Positions 12,627 to 19,226 of a stretch of DNA of 19,226 nt are shown here, piece by piece. The position numbers and the translations under genes were made by a program. Location of the stretch: the NCBI GenBank assembly GCA_019420425.1, contig JAHZHG010000008.1, forward strand, positions 4,590 through 23,815, in the 5' to 3' direction. Each line of letters starts with the position of its first letter. Position 1 is the first letter of the stretch. Source of the DNA: Clostridiales bacterium (GTDB lineage: Bacteria; Bacillota; Clostridia; Lachnospirales; Lachnospiraceae). Under the pieces are notes generated by a model, which had not been told where the DNA came from, did not search any database, and saw only the letters and a program-made list of their open reading frames with translations.

Positions 12627-14090
12627 CTACTGTGTCCGTCGGGGAATAAAAATCGAAATTTGCGTGCATCCGGGTCTGCTGTCTATGGAAAGCCGGGCCG
12701 ATTGTTCAAAATAATAATTCAGCCGGTACAGTACGCTTCGGATTCCCGTGCCCTTCTGTCCGGCCTGGAACTGAGTATGGAGAGATTCCCTCAGCGCATC
12801 CAACTCCTCCCTGCTTATTCCATTTCCGTTATCCTCCACCGTAATCAGAAGCCTATCCTCCCCATACGGCCGTGCGTAAACGGAAATCTGTCCGTCCTGC
12901 AGATAGGAGCCGACCCCGTGAATCAGTGCGTTTTCCACCAAAGGCTGCAGGATAATCGCCGGTATAACAGCATCCTTACAGGCCGGGTCACAGCAAAAGT
13001 CAAAATGAATCCGCGAGCCAAACCGAAGCTGCTGAATATCCGCATAATGCCGGATAAACAGAAATTCCTTTTCCAGCGTAATGGTTTTCCCGTTGTAATC
13101 CAGGGATTCCCGCAGATACCGGGCAATCTGCAGCAGATATTTGTGTACGGTAGGCGCCTTTTCCATAATGGCAAAGCTGGAGAGCAGATTCAGGCAATTG
13201 AAGAGAAAATGCGGATTAACCAGGGACTGCATCAGAGAGTTTTCCGTCTGCGCCAGAGCCACCTGCACGGACATATTTTCCATTTCCAGCCGGTGTACCT
13301 TCCGGGAGAGCTCGATCTTATCCTTCAGCGCTGCAATTTGCTCCTCAATCGTTTTTTCCATGTGGACAAAGGCAGAGGTTAGAATATAGATTTCCGAATA
13401 ATTGGCTTTCAGCAGCAAAGACTGCGCTTCGTCATAGGAATTGCCATTTTCAAACGCCTTGGCGTGTTCACTTAACAGGGAAAGGGGCTCCACGATTTTT
13501 TGAATGCTTTTTAACGTACAGATGACAATGACCAAAAAAATGGCGGATACCAGAATCAGAATAAAAATATTAAATACATTCCAGTTTGTAAAAAGAAGAT
13601 TCAGCCGGGAGGACAGCTCCGACATTTCAAAGGGCAGGGTAGTGCCATACTGTTTAATCAGCAAATCGTACAGAGGGGAGCACTGCTTGTACAAAGTGAA
13701 AGGATCTTCGGCCGCGTCCTGTGCAATGCTGTCGGTTAGTTCCTGGATTTTCTGTATATATGAAGCTTCGATTTTACTGGTATCCGCAAACTGCGGAGAT
13801 TGAAAAAAGGAAAAAAGCAGCGAGGACAAGTCAAGAAGAGACTCCCTAGCTTCTTCCAGAGAGGCCAGAGCCTCTTCGCTGGGATTGTCAAAATATTCGG
13901 TTACGCTGTCCTGCAGGGCAGCGGCAGTCACTGCATAAGTCATATACCGGTTCTGCTGATTTACGGTATTCTGCATGTTTTTAAACAGCAGATTAAAGCA
14001 GACCAGCAGGGTAATCTGAGATACGAGAAAAAGCGCTGACAGGACAATTGCCAGGTTCAGCAGCTTTTTGCGGATGGACGGATAGTTCAT
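12627..14090 (-). CDS. YesM-type membrane sensor histidine kinase
   Basis: The protein has 487 residues. Transmembrane helices at about 11-33 and 172-191 bracket an extracellular domain of some 138 residues. A HAMP-like and coiled-coil linker (about 192-280) follows. The His_kinase domain has the phospho-acceptor His294 in NPHFLFNCLNLL. The ATPase domain has an N-box with Asn387 (LVENALIHG), a G1 box DNGNG (420-424) and a G2 box GTG (447-449). It should phosphorylate the response regulator whose gene overlaps its start by 4 bases (ATGA). The start is ATG 14090 with AAGGAG upstream. The extracellular loop could receive input from the binding protein encoded first in the operon. Its stop directly touches a class II repeat, and no standard terminator follows. 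Confidence 0.93.
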   Translation of the reverse strand: MNYPSIRKKLLNLAIVLSALFLVSQITLLVCFNLLFKNMQNTVNQQNRYMTYAVTAAALQDSVTEYFDNPSEEALASLEEARESLLDLSSLLFSFFQSPQFADTSKIEASYIQKIQELTDSIAQDAAEDPFTLYKQCSPLYDLLIKQYGTTLPFEMSELSSRLNLLFTNWNVFNIFILILVSAIFLVIVICTLKSIQKIVEPLSLLSEHAKAFENGNSYDEAQSLLLKANYSEIYILTSAFVHMEKTIEEQIAALKDKIELSRKVHRLEMENMSVQVALAQTENSLMQSLVNPHFLFNCLNLLSSFAIMEKAPTVHKYLLQIARYLRESLDYNGKTITLEKEFLFIRHYADIQQLRFGSRIHFDFCCDPACKDAVIPAIILQPLVENALIHGVGSYLQDGQISVYARPYGEDRLLITVEDNGNGISREELDALRESLHTQFQAGQKGTGIRSVLYRLNYYFEQSARLSIDSRPGCTQISIFIPRRTQ

Positions 14091-15574
14091 GTGTCTGCTC
14101 CTTCTGTTTTTTCGCGGATATTCTGTATATACTGGGTAATCGAATATCCGCTGTATTTTTTAAAGATTTCCAGAAAATATTTTTTGTTCTGGCAGCCGCA
14201 TGCCGCAGAGAGCTTACGAATATCCCGTTCGCCGGCATTAAGCAGCGAAATGGCGTGCTTTACCCGAAATTCCGCCAGATATTGGGGAAAAGACTTGCCG
14301 GTTTCTTTCTTAAACAGGCTGCTGAAATAGGTCGGGGTGAGTCCAAGCTGCGCAGCGATTTCCTCCTGGGTCAGCTCCTTTGAAAAATTCTCCTCAATCA
14401 GGCGGATTGCCCGCTGTGTTTTGCTCAGCTGGGGAGAAGCGCCGCCCTTTTGGTAAAGCTCACGCAGATAATTTTCCAACAGAATAAATCGGGTCTGAGA
14501 CTGGAAAATGGCCAGTATACGACAGAGATCGGCGGAAGGAGAATACAGCTCCAGAGCCTCCATAAACAGGACGGCCCATGCCCAGCCTTCCCTGGAGCCG
14601 TCAAATTTTCGCTTTAAATACTGGATAAACTGCGTAACCTGCCCTTCCTCCAGCCGGTGAACAAACTTCTGCCGCAGCCGAAAATGGTCTTCAGCCGGCC
14701 AGGATTGGGCGGGAGAGGGATTCTGATTCAAAAATGTACCCGGCTCATGCTCGGCAAGAAATAAATTTGTTTTTACTATCCGGTACAGATCAGAATACGT
14801 TTTGACAAATTCACTCAAAATCAGGGAACCATCCGAAAAATCTCTGCGCAGCATCTGCATACAGGCATAAAGAATCGCTCCAAGCTGCATAGCGTCAAAG
14901 GACTGCATTGCATGGAGAAAAATGATAACATATCCCCCGTCCACTGTGGCAGACAGCAGAGAAAAATATTTGCCAAAGCAGTCAGTGACCCGGCGAAGAT
15001 AATCGTTTCGCAGCTTCGCATCCGACTTTTTGCCGGAAGACCAGATCAGCAGGCCGACGTCCAGGCTTCCGTCAGGCGCCCATCCGTACACGTCAGAAAG
15101 GATTTTCTGAGGGGCGCTGCAGGTTAAAATATCATGAATCAGATAGCCCTGGGCATAAGAAAACAGGGAGTCCATACTGCCAGCCCAATGCTCCTGTTTT
15201 TCTTCAAGACAAGATATGCACTTGTCGATAGATAGTTTCAATTCATCCGGGTCAGGCGGCTTTAGCAGGTAATTGACAACGCCAAGAGACATCGCCTCAC
15301 GGATATATTTTGAACGGTCATGGGCGGTGATAATCACGATTTTCCCCGGAAAATGATAGTCATTCAGCGTCCGAATCAGATTCAGCCCGGATATTCCCGG
15401 AATATTCAGATCAACAAGGACAATATCCGGTTGATCGTGCTGACACAGATTGAGCGCGTCCAGCCCGTTATCTGTGGCAATAAACTCAAATTCCTCCGGA
15501 TACAGAAATTCAATAGAGCACTGGAGTGCCTGCTGAGAAAAAATTTCATCTTCGACAATTAATAGACGATACAA
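14087..15574 (-). CDS. YesN-type response regulator with AraC DNA-binding domain
   Basis: The protein has 495 residues. The receiver domain (1-120) has acidic residues Glu8-Asp9, the phospho-acceptor Asp55 in LVDLNIPG, Thr83 and Lys105. A central region of about 260 residues has no recognised fold. A C-terminal AraC/XylS double helix-turn-helix (about 390-487) contains EEIAAQLGLTPTYFSSLFKK, then the second motif around KLSAACGCQNKKYF. It is a transcription activator candidate for genes such as the divergent secreted esterase. The start is TTG at 15574, fixed by AAGGAGG at 15590-15584 (9-base spacing). The ATG just upstream is in another frame and meets a stop within seven codons. It lies 24 bases after the binding-protein gene. 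Confidence 0.93.
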   Translation of the reverse strand: MYRLLIVEDEIFSQQALQCSIEFLYPEEFEFIATDNGLDALNLCQHDQPDIVLVDLNIPGISGLNLIRTLNDYHFPGKIVIITAHDRSKYIREAMSLGVVNYLLKPPDPDELKLSIDKCISCLEEKQEHWAGSMDSLFSYAQGYLIHDILTCSAPQKILSDVYGWAPDGSLDVGLLIWSSGKKSDAKLRNDYLRRVTDCFGKYFSLLSATVDGGYVIIFLHAMQSFDAMQLGAILYACMQMLRRDFSDGSLILSEFVKTYSDLYRIVKTNLFLAEHEPGTFLNQNPSPAQSWPAEDHFRLRQKFVHRLEEGQVTQFIQYLKRKFDGSREGWAWAVLFMEALELYSPSADLCRILAIFQSQTRFILLENYLRELYQKGGASPQLSKTQRAIRLIEENFSKELTQEEIAAQLGLTPTYFSSLFKKETGKSFPQYLAEFRVKHAISLLNAGERDIRKLSAACGCQNKKYFLEIFKKYSGYSITQYIQNIREKTEGADT

Positions 15575-15598
15575 TGCATTCCGCCTCCTTACTTTTGG

Positions 15599-16558
15599 CT
15601 ATTGGCTTTCACTGAAATACAAAGAACTGTCGATATATACGGTCAGCGGAGAGCTGGCCTCTCCGGATAAAAAATCATCCAGATACCGGACTGATATGCT
15701 GCCCATCTGTTTATTATTTTGCATCAAAAGCGCTTCAATGGCGTTGTCCGATAAAAGCTCAGCGGCTTCCTGGGATTCTCCATAGCCGACAACCCGGAAC
15801 TGTTCGGAAGCATTGAGGGAGAGGACAGTTTTGGCCGCGTACAGCGTCTGCAGGGGGCCGATACCGACGATGAAGGCATTGCCCTCAACAGAAGGCAGGT
15901 AGTCGTTCAGATATTCCCGGATTTCCACGCCGGTCAATTCGCTTGTATTATTTGGAATTTTCAGCACGCGGATCTGATCCTGATGGCCCAAAGCCTCCAG
16001 CGCCTGTTGGATAGCCTCCAGACGAATGCCCAGGGCGGAGGAGTGATTCACTTCATAGCTCAGGAGCAGGATTTGTTCGTCAGTGATCTGTTGATGGATA
16101 TATTCGGCAATTTTTTCCCCGCTGGAAACATTATCGATTCCGAGAAAAATGACGGGAACGTCCTCATAATCCGTATCCAGAGCGATCAGCCAAATGCCTT
16201 TATCGCTGGCCTCCCGGAGTAGCTCTTTTGTAGGCTCGTCATGGACGTTCGAGGGATTAAAAATAATTCCGTCCGTATCAGTCAGAATCGCGATTTCCAG
16301 GTAATCGGCAATGGATTCCGTGTTAGTCACCTGATATTCGGAAAGGTCAAAATGCCGGGCGGCGGCCTCCTCCCGCAAGCCCTCCCAGGTTTTTTTCCAG
16401 AACTGGCTTTGCTCCTTGTTCAGTATTGCCGTGATCTTTCCGGCGGCCCTGGCTTCTGCCGGATAATTAGAAAAATACAGAAAACCCGCATATCCGGCAA
16501 ACAGACAGATAACCAGGACGGCCAGCAGGCAAACGGCATATTTTTGTTTTTTATGCAT
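15599..16558 (-). CDS. Membrane-anchored sugar-binding protein (Peripla_BP_4 type), likely sensor component
   Basis: The protein has 319 residues. One N-terminal transmembrane segment (about 8-28) is preceded by basic residues and lacks a lipobox, so it is a signal anchor rather than a lipoprotein. Residues about 42-310 form a LacI/ribose-binding-like fold (KITAILNKEQSQFWKKTWEG, DGIIFNPSN, GIWLIALDTDYED, FLGIDNVSSG). No permease or ATPase gene is nearby. Instead it begins an operon with a YesN regulator and YesM kinase, as in the clostridial three-component sugar sensors (XylFII-LytS-YesN type). AAGGAG at 16570-16565 abuts an earlier ATG (16564) and is 6 bases from the ATG at 16558, so the latter is chosen. 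The ligand is unknown. Confidence 0.88.
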   Translation of the reverse strand: MHKKQKYAVCLLAVLVICLFAGYAGFLYFSNYPAEARAAGKITAILNKEQSQFWKKTWEGLREEAAARHFDLSEYQVTNTESIADYLEIAILTDTDGIIFNPSNVHDEPTKELLREASDKGIWLIALDTDYEDVPVIFLGIDNVSSGEKIAEYIHQQITDEQILLLSYEVNHSSALGIRLEAIQQALEALGHQDQIRVLKIPNNTSELTGVEIREYLNDYLPSVEGNAFIVGIGPLQTLYAAKTVLSLNASEQFRVVGYGESQEAAELLSDNAIEALLMQNNKQMGSISVRYLDDFLSGEASSPLTVYIDSSLYFSESQ

Positions 16559-16573
16559 GGGCATCTCCTTTCT

Positions 16574-16708
16574 TGTAGCATAGGAAACTGCTCCGCATTT
16601 TCCTATGCTACAGAGGTATTCTATTGCTACGCAATATGCATCCGGCGCGGCAAAAATGTGCTTCTGGGAAGTAAATAAAAGTCGCGAGGATGTGCGAAGC
16701 ACATTTTT
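16574..16708 (+). repeat. Structured intergenic repeat, class I copy B
   Basis: The layout is the same as at 651-787. Hairpin 1 pairs 16574-16587 with 16599-16612 (14 bp) around the identical loop CTGCTCCGCAT. A TATTGC-TAC-GCAATA hairpin lies at 16622-16636. A 13-bp long stem pairs 16652-16664 with 16696-16708. The competing mini-hairpin ATGTGC-GAA-GCACAT is at 16690-16704. The segment CGCGAGGATGTGCGAAGC (16683-16700) matches copy A at 16 of 18 positions. On the minus strand hairpin 1 ends three bases before the ribosome site of the binding-protein gene, so it lies in that leader. Confidence 0.8.
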
Positions 16709-16710
16709 TT

Positions 16711-16971
16711 ATAATTGCGATGAAAGTCCTCTGCCGGTTAGACGGCATTCGTTCAGAGATGCCCCATGCGCCAGTGGACTTTTAGGTAAGGTGGAGCGCT
16801 GCAATGCGGCGCATACAGGTTTACTGTCATTATAATCCATAAATGCATAGCCAGGAAAGTATTTCGACCCGAAAATCTACGATTTTTTTCATCAGGAATG
16901 AAAAATAAAAAATGGAGAAAAAAAGGAAAAAGGATAGGGTAAATTCTTATAAAAACGGGCCTTAGGGGAAA
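16711..16971. other. Non-coding divergent intergenic region
   Basis: No gene is seen: the only ATG frame (from 16720) has about 21 codons and no ribosome site. AAAGTCC (16723-16729) and GGACTTT (about 16776-16782) form an inverted repeat. AATGCGGCGCATACAG (16803-16818) resembles a word at 5123-5138. A TATAAT reads on the minus strand at about 16836-16831, but no good -35 stands 17 bp upstream of it, so the sensory operon's promoter may need an activator. From about 16900 the DNA is A-rich. Confidence 0.45.
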
Positions 16972-17000
16972 TTGACGAAAGGAAAAAGCGAGGTTAAAAT
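16972..17000 (+). promoter_or_regulatory. Promoter of the secreted esterase gene
   Basis: TTGACG (16972-16977) and TAAAAT (16995-17000) are exactly 17 bp apart, predicting a leader of about 63 bases. The A-rich upstream tract could act as an UP-like element. Confidence 0.72.
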
Positions 17001-17069
17001 AAGACCATCCGGAACAGAAAGCAGCTGCTTTACAGACGATGAACGAAAAAATGAGGAGGCGTTAGAAAA

Positions 17070-18398
17070 ATGAGAAAAAGAGGCTTAGTTTTAACGGCAG
17101 CATTTATGCTGGCAGGCGTATTATCAGGAACAGCTCTGGCAGCAGATCCCGGCGTGACAGTAAACGCAGACAGTGAATCTGTAACAGGCTATACCATTGA
17201 TTTCGTTTATGAAGATGCAGAGGCAACGGATGTAAAGCTGGTCGGCGGCTTCCTGTTTTATGTAAGCGGAGATATTCATGTATATTCAAGGGGCGTTACC
17301 CTGTGTGCAAACGACCCTATCGAAAACCATTATATCGATTGGGATGAGTGGCAGCCGGGCCAGGACCTGAAGCATGTAACGGATACCGGCAGCACCGTAG
17401 AAATGGAAAAGGATGAGAATGGCGTATGGTCGGCCAGCATTACTCTTCCGGGAGGCAGCTATCTGTACCAGTATCAGGTTTCCTATGATGGCGGCGAAAC
17501 CTATGAGACAATCGCAGACCCGGCCAACCTCCCGTCCTGCAACGTGGAGTTTGGCTCAAAGCAGACCAGAAGCAAATTCTTTGTACCCTATGATGAAAAA
17601 CAGGGCGATGAAGAATATTATGACTGGAGCTGGGTAACGCCGATAGAGGATGAGTCCCAGCAGGGAGAAATTCTTGCCGTCAATTATGAAGGCCTGGATC
17701 TTGAGCAGGTTGCCCAGATTTATCTGCCGGCAGGCTATGATGAGAACAGAGAAGAGCCGTACAAGGTGCTGTATCTTTCCCATGGCGGCGGCGGAGACGA
17801 AGCAGACTGGTTCCATCAGGGAAATGCGGGAAATATCATCGACCGCCTGGTCGCTGACGGTGAGTGCGAACCCTTTGTTGTTGTCTGCATGTACAATGAA
17901 GTATACCGAGACAAATTTGAAGGCGCAAGCGAAAATGACGATTACTTTATGTACTGCTACGATAATATCAAAAACTATCTGATTCCTTATGTAGAAGAAA
18001 ACTACAACGTTTCTACAGAGGTTTCCGGAAAGGCATTCGCCGGTTTGTCAAACGGCGCAAAGCTGACCAATGAAATCTACATCAATGATCCGGGCGCATT
18101 CGGCTATTTTGGATTATTCAGCGGATCATCTGCATGGGCATGGCCTGAGCTTGAGGATTACTCTGCATATCAGCAGCCCAACGTTTACCTGGCAGCAGGC
18201 TGGGCAGATCAGCTGATGATGGGCGTAAGCTATCATACCGATCTGGACAAGACCCTGATCGGCATAAAGGAAAAGCTGGACGCAGCAGGCGTTACCTATA
18301 ACAATGGCGGCAGCTACATCACCGTAGAGGGCTCCCACGACTGGTACGTATGGCCGCAGGTCCTCAAAGACTATTTGACTACCACACTTTGGAAATAA
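17070..18398 (+). CDS. Secreted CE1-like esterase with N-terminal E-set/CBM48-like domain
   Basis: The protein has 442 residues. A Sec signal peptide (RKR, hydrophobic core, ALA-AD) is cut after about residue 24. Residues about 30-155 look like a beta-sandwich E-set/CBM48-type module, as in two-domain feruloyl esterases (ENGVWSASITLPGGSYLYQY). Residues about 200-442 form an esterase-D/CE1 alpha/beta hydrolase: oxyanion region YLSHGGGGDEADW, nucleophile Ser327 in AGLSNGA, candidate acid Asp380 in AGWADQ and His423 in GSHDWYVW. It probably removes acyl groups (ferulate or acetate) from plant polysaccharide or oligosaccharide outside the cell. The exact substrate is open. AGGAGG at 17054-17059 sets the start. 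It is divergent from the sugar-sensing operon, its likely controller (inference). No cell-wall anchor is visible. Confidence 0.88.
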   Translation: MRKRGLVLTAAFMLAGVLSGTALAADPGVTVNADSESVTGYTIDFVYEDAEATDVKLVGGFLFYVSGDIHVYSRGVTLCANDPIENHYIDWDEWQPGQDLKHVTDTGSTVEMEKDENGVWSASITLPGGSYLYQYQVSYDGGETYETIADPANLPSCNVEFGSKQTRSKFFVPYDEKQGDEEYYDWSWVTPIEDESQQGEILAVNYEGLDLEQVAQIYLPAGYDENREEPYKVLYLSHGGGGDEADWFHQGNAGNIIDRLVADGECEPFVVVCMYNEVYRDKFEGASENDDYFMYCYDNIKNYLIPYVEENYNVSTEVSGKAFAGLSNGAKLTNEIYINDPGAFGYFGLFSGSSAWAWPELEDYSAYQQPNVYLAAGWADQLMMGVSYHTDLDKTLIGIKEKLDAAGVTYNNGGSYITVEGSHDWYVWPQVLKDYLTTTLWK

Positions 18399-18412
18399 GG
18401 ATTAAGTGAAAT

Positions 18413-18456
18413 AAAGCCTCCAAATCAGGAAGAGATTTCCGGTTTGGAGGCTTTTG
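18413..18456 (+). terminator. Intrinsic terminator after the esterase gene
   Basis: A 12-bp perfect stem (AAAGCCTCCAAA 18413-18424, TTTGGAGGCTTT 18443-18454) is followed by a short T-run that flows into the class II repeat. Confidence 0.88.
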
Positions 18457-18459
18457 CCT

Positions 18460-18602
18460 GTAACGGTTCAGCCTTTGGCTGAACCGTTACGGAATCTGCC
18501 CATTGAAAGTCGCCTGCGGCGAGGGGCAGATTCCCTCTTGGTAAAATTTACGTGTTCTTACGGACTTTGCAGCAAGTGCAAAGTCCTGGGCTGAACTGTT
18601 AC
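18460..18602 (+). repeat. Class II structured repeat, copy 2 (143 bp, uninterrupted)
   Basis: Terminal inverted repeats are GTAACGGTTCAGCC (18460-18473) and GGCTGAACTGTTAC (18589-18602), with one mismatch. The same 5' arm also pairs perfectly with GGCTGAACCGTTAC (18477-18490) around a TTT loop, so two foldings exclude each other. Next comes an 11-bp stem (18491-18501 with 18524-18534) holding an 8-base left bulge and a TCGCC-TGC-GGCGA hairpin. After a linker (18535-18561) there is a 10-bp hairpin with loop GCAAG (18562-18586). A 10-base word CTTTTGCCTG occurs on both sides (18451-18460, 18612-18621). Confidence 0.92.
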
Positions 18603-18641
18603 GAAATATTACTTTTGCCTGCTAAGGGGAAGATAAAATCC

Positions 18642-18670
18642 TTGCAATCTCTCCACTCGGGCATTATAAT
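18642..18670 (+). promoter_or_regulatory. Promoter of the hydratase gene
   Basis: TTGCAA (18642-18647) and a perfect TATAAT (18665-18670) are 17 bp apart. The leader is about 30 bases. Confidence 0.82.
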
Positions 18671-18706
18671 GAAAAAAATTATGAAAAAAAGTAGGAGGAA
18701 AACTGC

Positions 18707-19226
18707 ATGATTAAATTACATGAAGGCGGAGTCTATCTGGTAAACGGCACAGAGCTGGTAGACGACGGACAGAATGCAGCTGAGATATTAAGGCAAAAGT
18801 TGGGCGATCGTGTTCCTTCCAGGGAAGAGGCTGCGAAGAATACTATCGCTTATTCTATTTTGGAGTCCCACAATACATCCGGGAACATGGACAAGCTGAA
18901 AATCAAATTCGATAAGCTGACCTCCCATGATATTACCTTTGTCGGCATCATCCAGACCGCCCGCGCGTCAGGGCTGGAGAAATTCCCCATCCCCTATGTG
19001 CTGACCAACTGCCACAACTCCCTGTGCGCAGTAGGCGGAACGATCAACGAGGATGACCACATGTTTGGCCTCACCTGCGCAAAGAAATACGGCGGAATTT
19101 ACGTACCGCCTCATCAGGCAGTTATCCACCAGTTTGCCAGAGAAATGCTTGCAGGCGGCGGGAAGATGATCCTGGGCTCCGATTCCCATACCCGTTACGG
19201 CGCGCTGGGAACCATGGCCATGGGCG
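18707..19226 (+). CDS. Aconitase-superfamily hydratase (5' part only)
   Basis: The frame is open to the window end, giving the first 173 residues. AGGAGG-type GGAGG (18694-18698) stands 8 bases before the ATG. NCHNSLCAVGG (101-111, with Cys102 and Cys107), Cys124 in GLTCAKKYGG and SDSHTRYGALGTMAMG (158-173) match the substrate/Fe-S region of aconitase-fold hydratases. The sequence resembles the group annotated simply as hydratase (YbhJ-like) rather than true aconitase or isopropylmalate isomerase. A 4Fe-4S cluster and a reversible dehydration/hydration are expected from the fold. The substrate is unknown. The 4Fe-4S ligands and the swivel domain lie mostly beyond the edge. It has its own promoter, so it is not tied to the upstream esterase. 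Confidence 0.87.
   Translation, partial: MIKLHEGGVYLVNGTELVDDGQNAAEILRQKLGDRVPSREEAAKNTIAYSILESHNTSGNMDKLKIKFDKLTSHDITFVGIIQTARASGLEKFPIPYVLTNCHNSLCAVGGTINEDDHMFGLTCAKKYGGIYVPPHQAVIHQFAREMLAGGGKMILGSDSHTRYGALGTMAMG

Noticed and set aside
12576..13382. Plus-strand frame of 268 codons opposite the histidine kinase
   Set aside because: It is antisense to a gene with full kinase motifs, begins inside the class II repeat, and has no ribosome site or recognisable domain.
15599..16702. Longer start for the sugar-binding protein (367 residues)
   Set aside because: The extra N-terminus runs through the class I repeat hairpins, and a good ribosome site directs initiation at 16558 just before a clear membrane anchor.
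16720..16785. Small protein frame of about 21 codons in the divergent intergenic region
   Set aside because: There is no ribosome site, and the region is an inverted repeat that explains the open frame.

Overview
The window looks like a chromosomal segment of an anaerobic, spore-former-type Bacillota of the Lachnospiraceae kind. This is inferred from strong AGGAGG-type ribosome binding sites, near-consensus TTGACA/TATAAT promoters with 17-bp spacers, CUT1-family sugar/glycerol phosphate ABC genes, a YesM/YesN-type two-component system, PucR/CdaR-type regulation and a moderate GC content. It was not tested against a database. No phage, plasmid, CRISPR, rRNA or tRNA gene was seen.

Layout. (1) 1-607: the 3' part of a stand-alone CUT1 ABC ATPase (MsmK/UgpC type), closed by an intrinsic terminator. 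(2) 801-5025: one promoter drives four translationally coupled genes. These are a heterodimeric CydD/CydC-like exporter pair, a cysteine-rich YgbA-family protein and a YbaN (DUF454) membrane protein. A bidirectional terminator separates them from the convergent regulator. (3) 5177-6265 (minus): a PucR/CdaR-type regulator, divergent from (4) 6490-11595: a complete glycerol-3-phosphate/glycerophosphodiester uptake operon, ugpC-ugpA-ugpE-ugpB-ugpQ, which ends in a second bidirectional terminator. (5) 11641-12243 (minus): a small secreted protein of unknown function. (6) 12627-16558 (minus): a three-gene sensory operon coding for a membrane-anchored sugar-binding protein, a YesN/AraC-type response regulator and a YesM-type histidine kinase. 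It is divergent from (7) 17070-18398: a secreted CE1-like esterase. (8) 18707-end: the start of an aconitase-superfamily hydratase, cut by the window edge.

How the parts may work together. The ugp operon should import glycerol-3-phosphate and glycerophosphodiesters and hydrolyse the latter in the cytoplasm. The CdaR-like protein is the obvious local regulator candidate. The binding protein/kinase/regulator set resembles the three-component sugar-sensing arrangement known in clostridia, where a membrane-tethered binding protein presents ligand to the kinase. Its natural local target is the divergent secreted esterase. The CydDC-YgbA-YbaN operon suggests a thiol/haem or nitrosative-stress role.

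The most unusual content is intergenic. There are two classes of dispersed, highly structured repeats. Class I (651-787 and 16574-16708) keeps its loops while its stems change by paired, compensatory substitutions. Class II occurs as two nearly identical copies (12350-12626 and 18460-18602) with 14-bp terminal inverted repeats and mutually exclusive pairings. One class II copy is interrupted by a 147-bp element with its own terminal inverted repeats and an 8-bp target duplication, and the other copy preserves the empty site. Once reverse-complemented, the inserted element has the same multi-hairpin architecture and linker words as its host, but different stem sequences. This points to a family of structure-conserved mobile palindromic elements.
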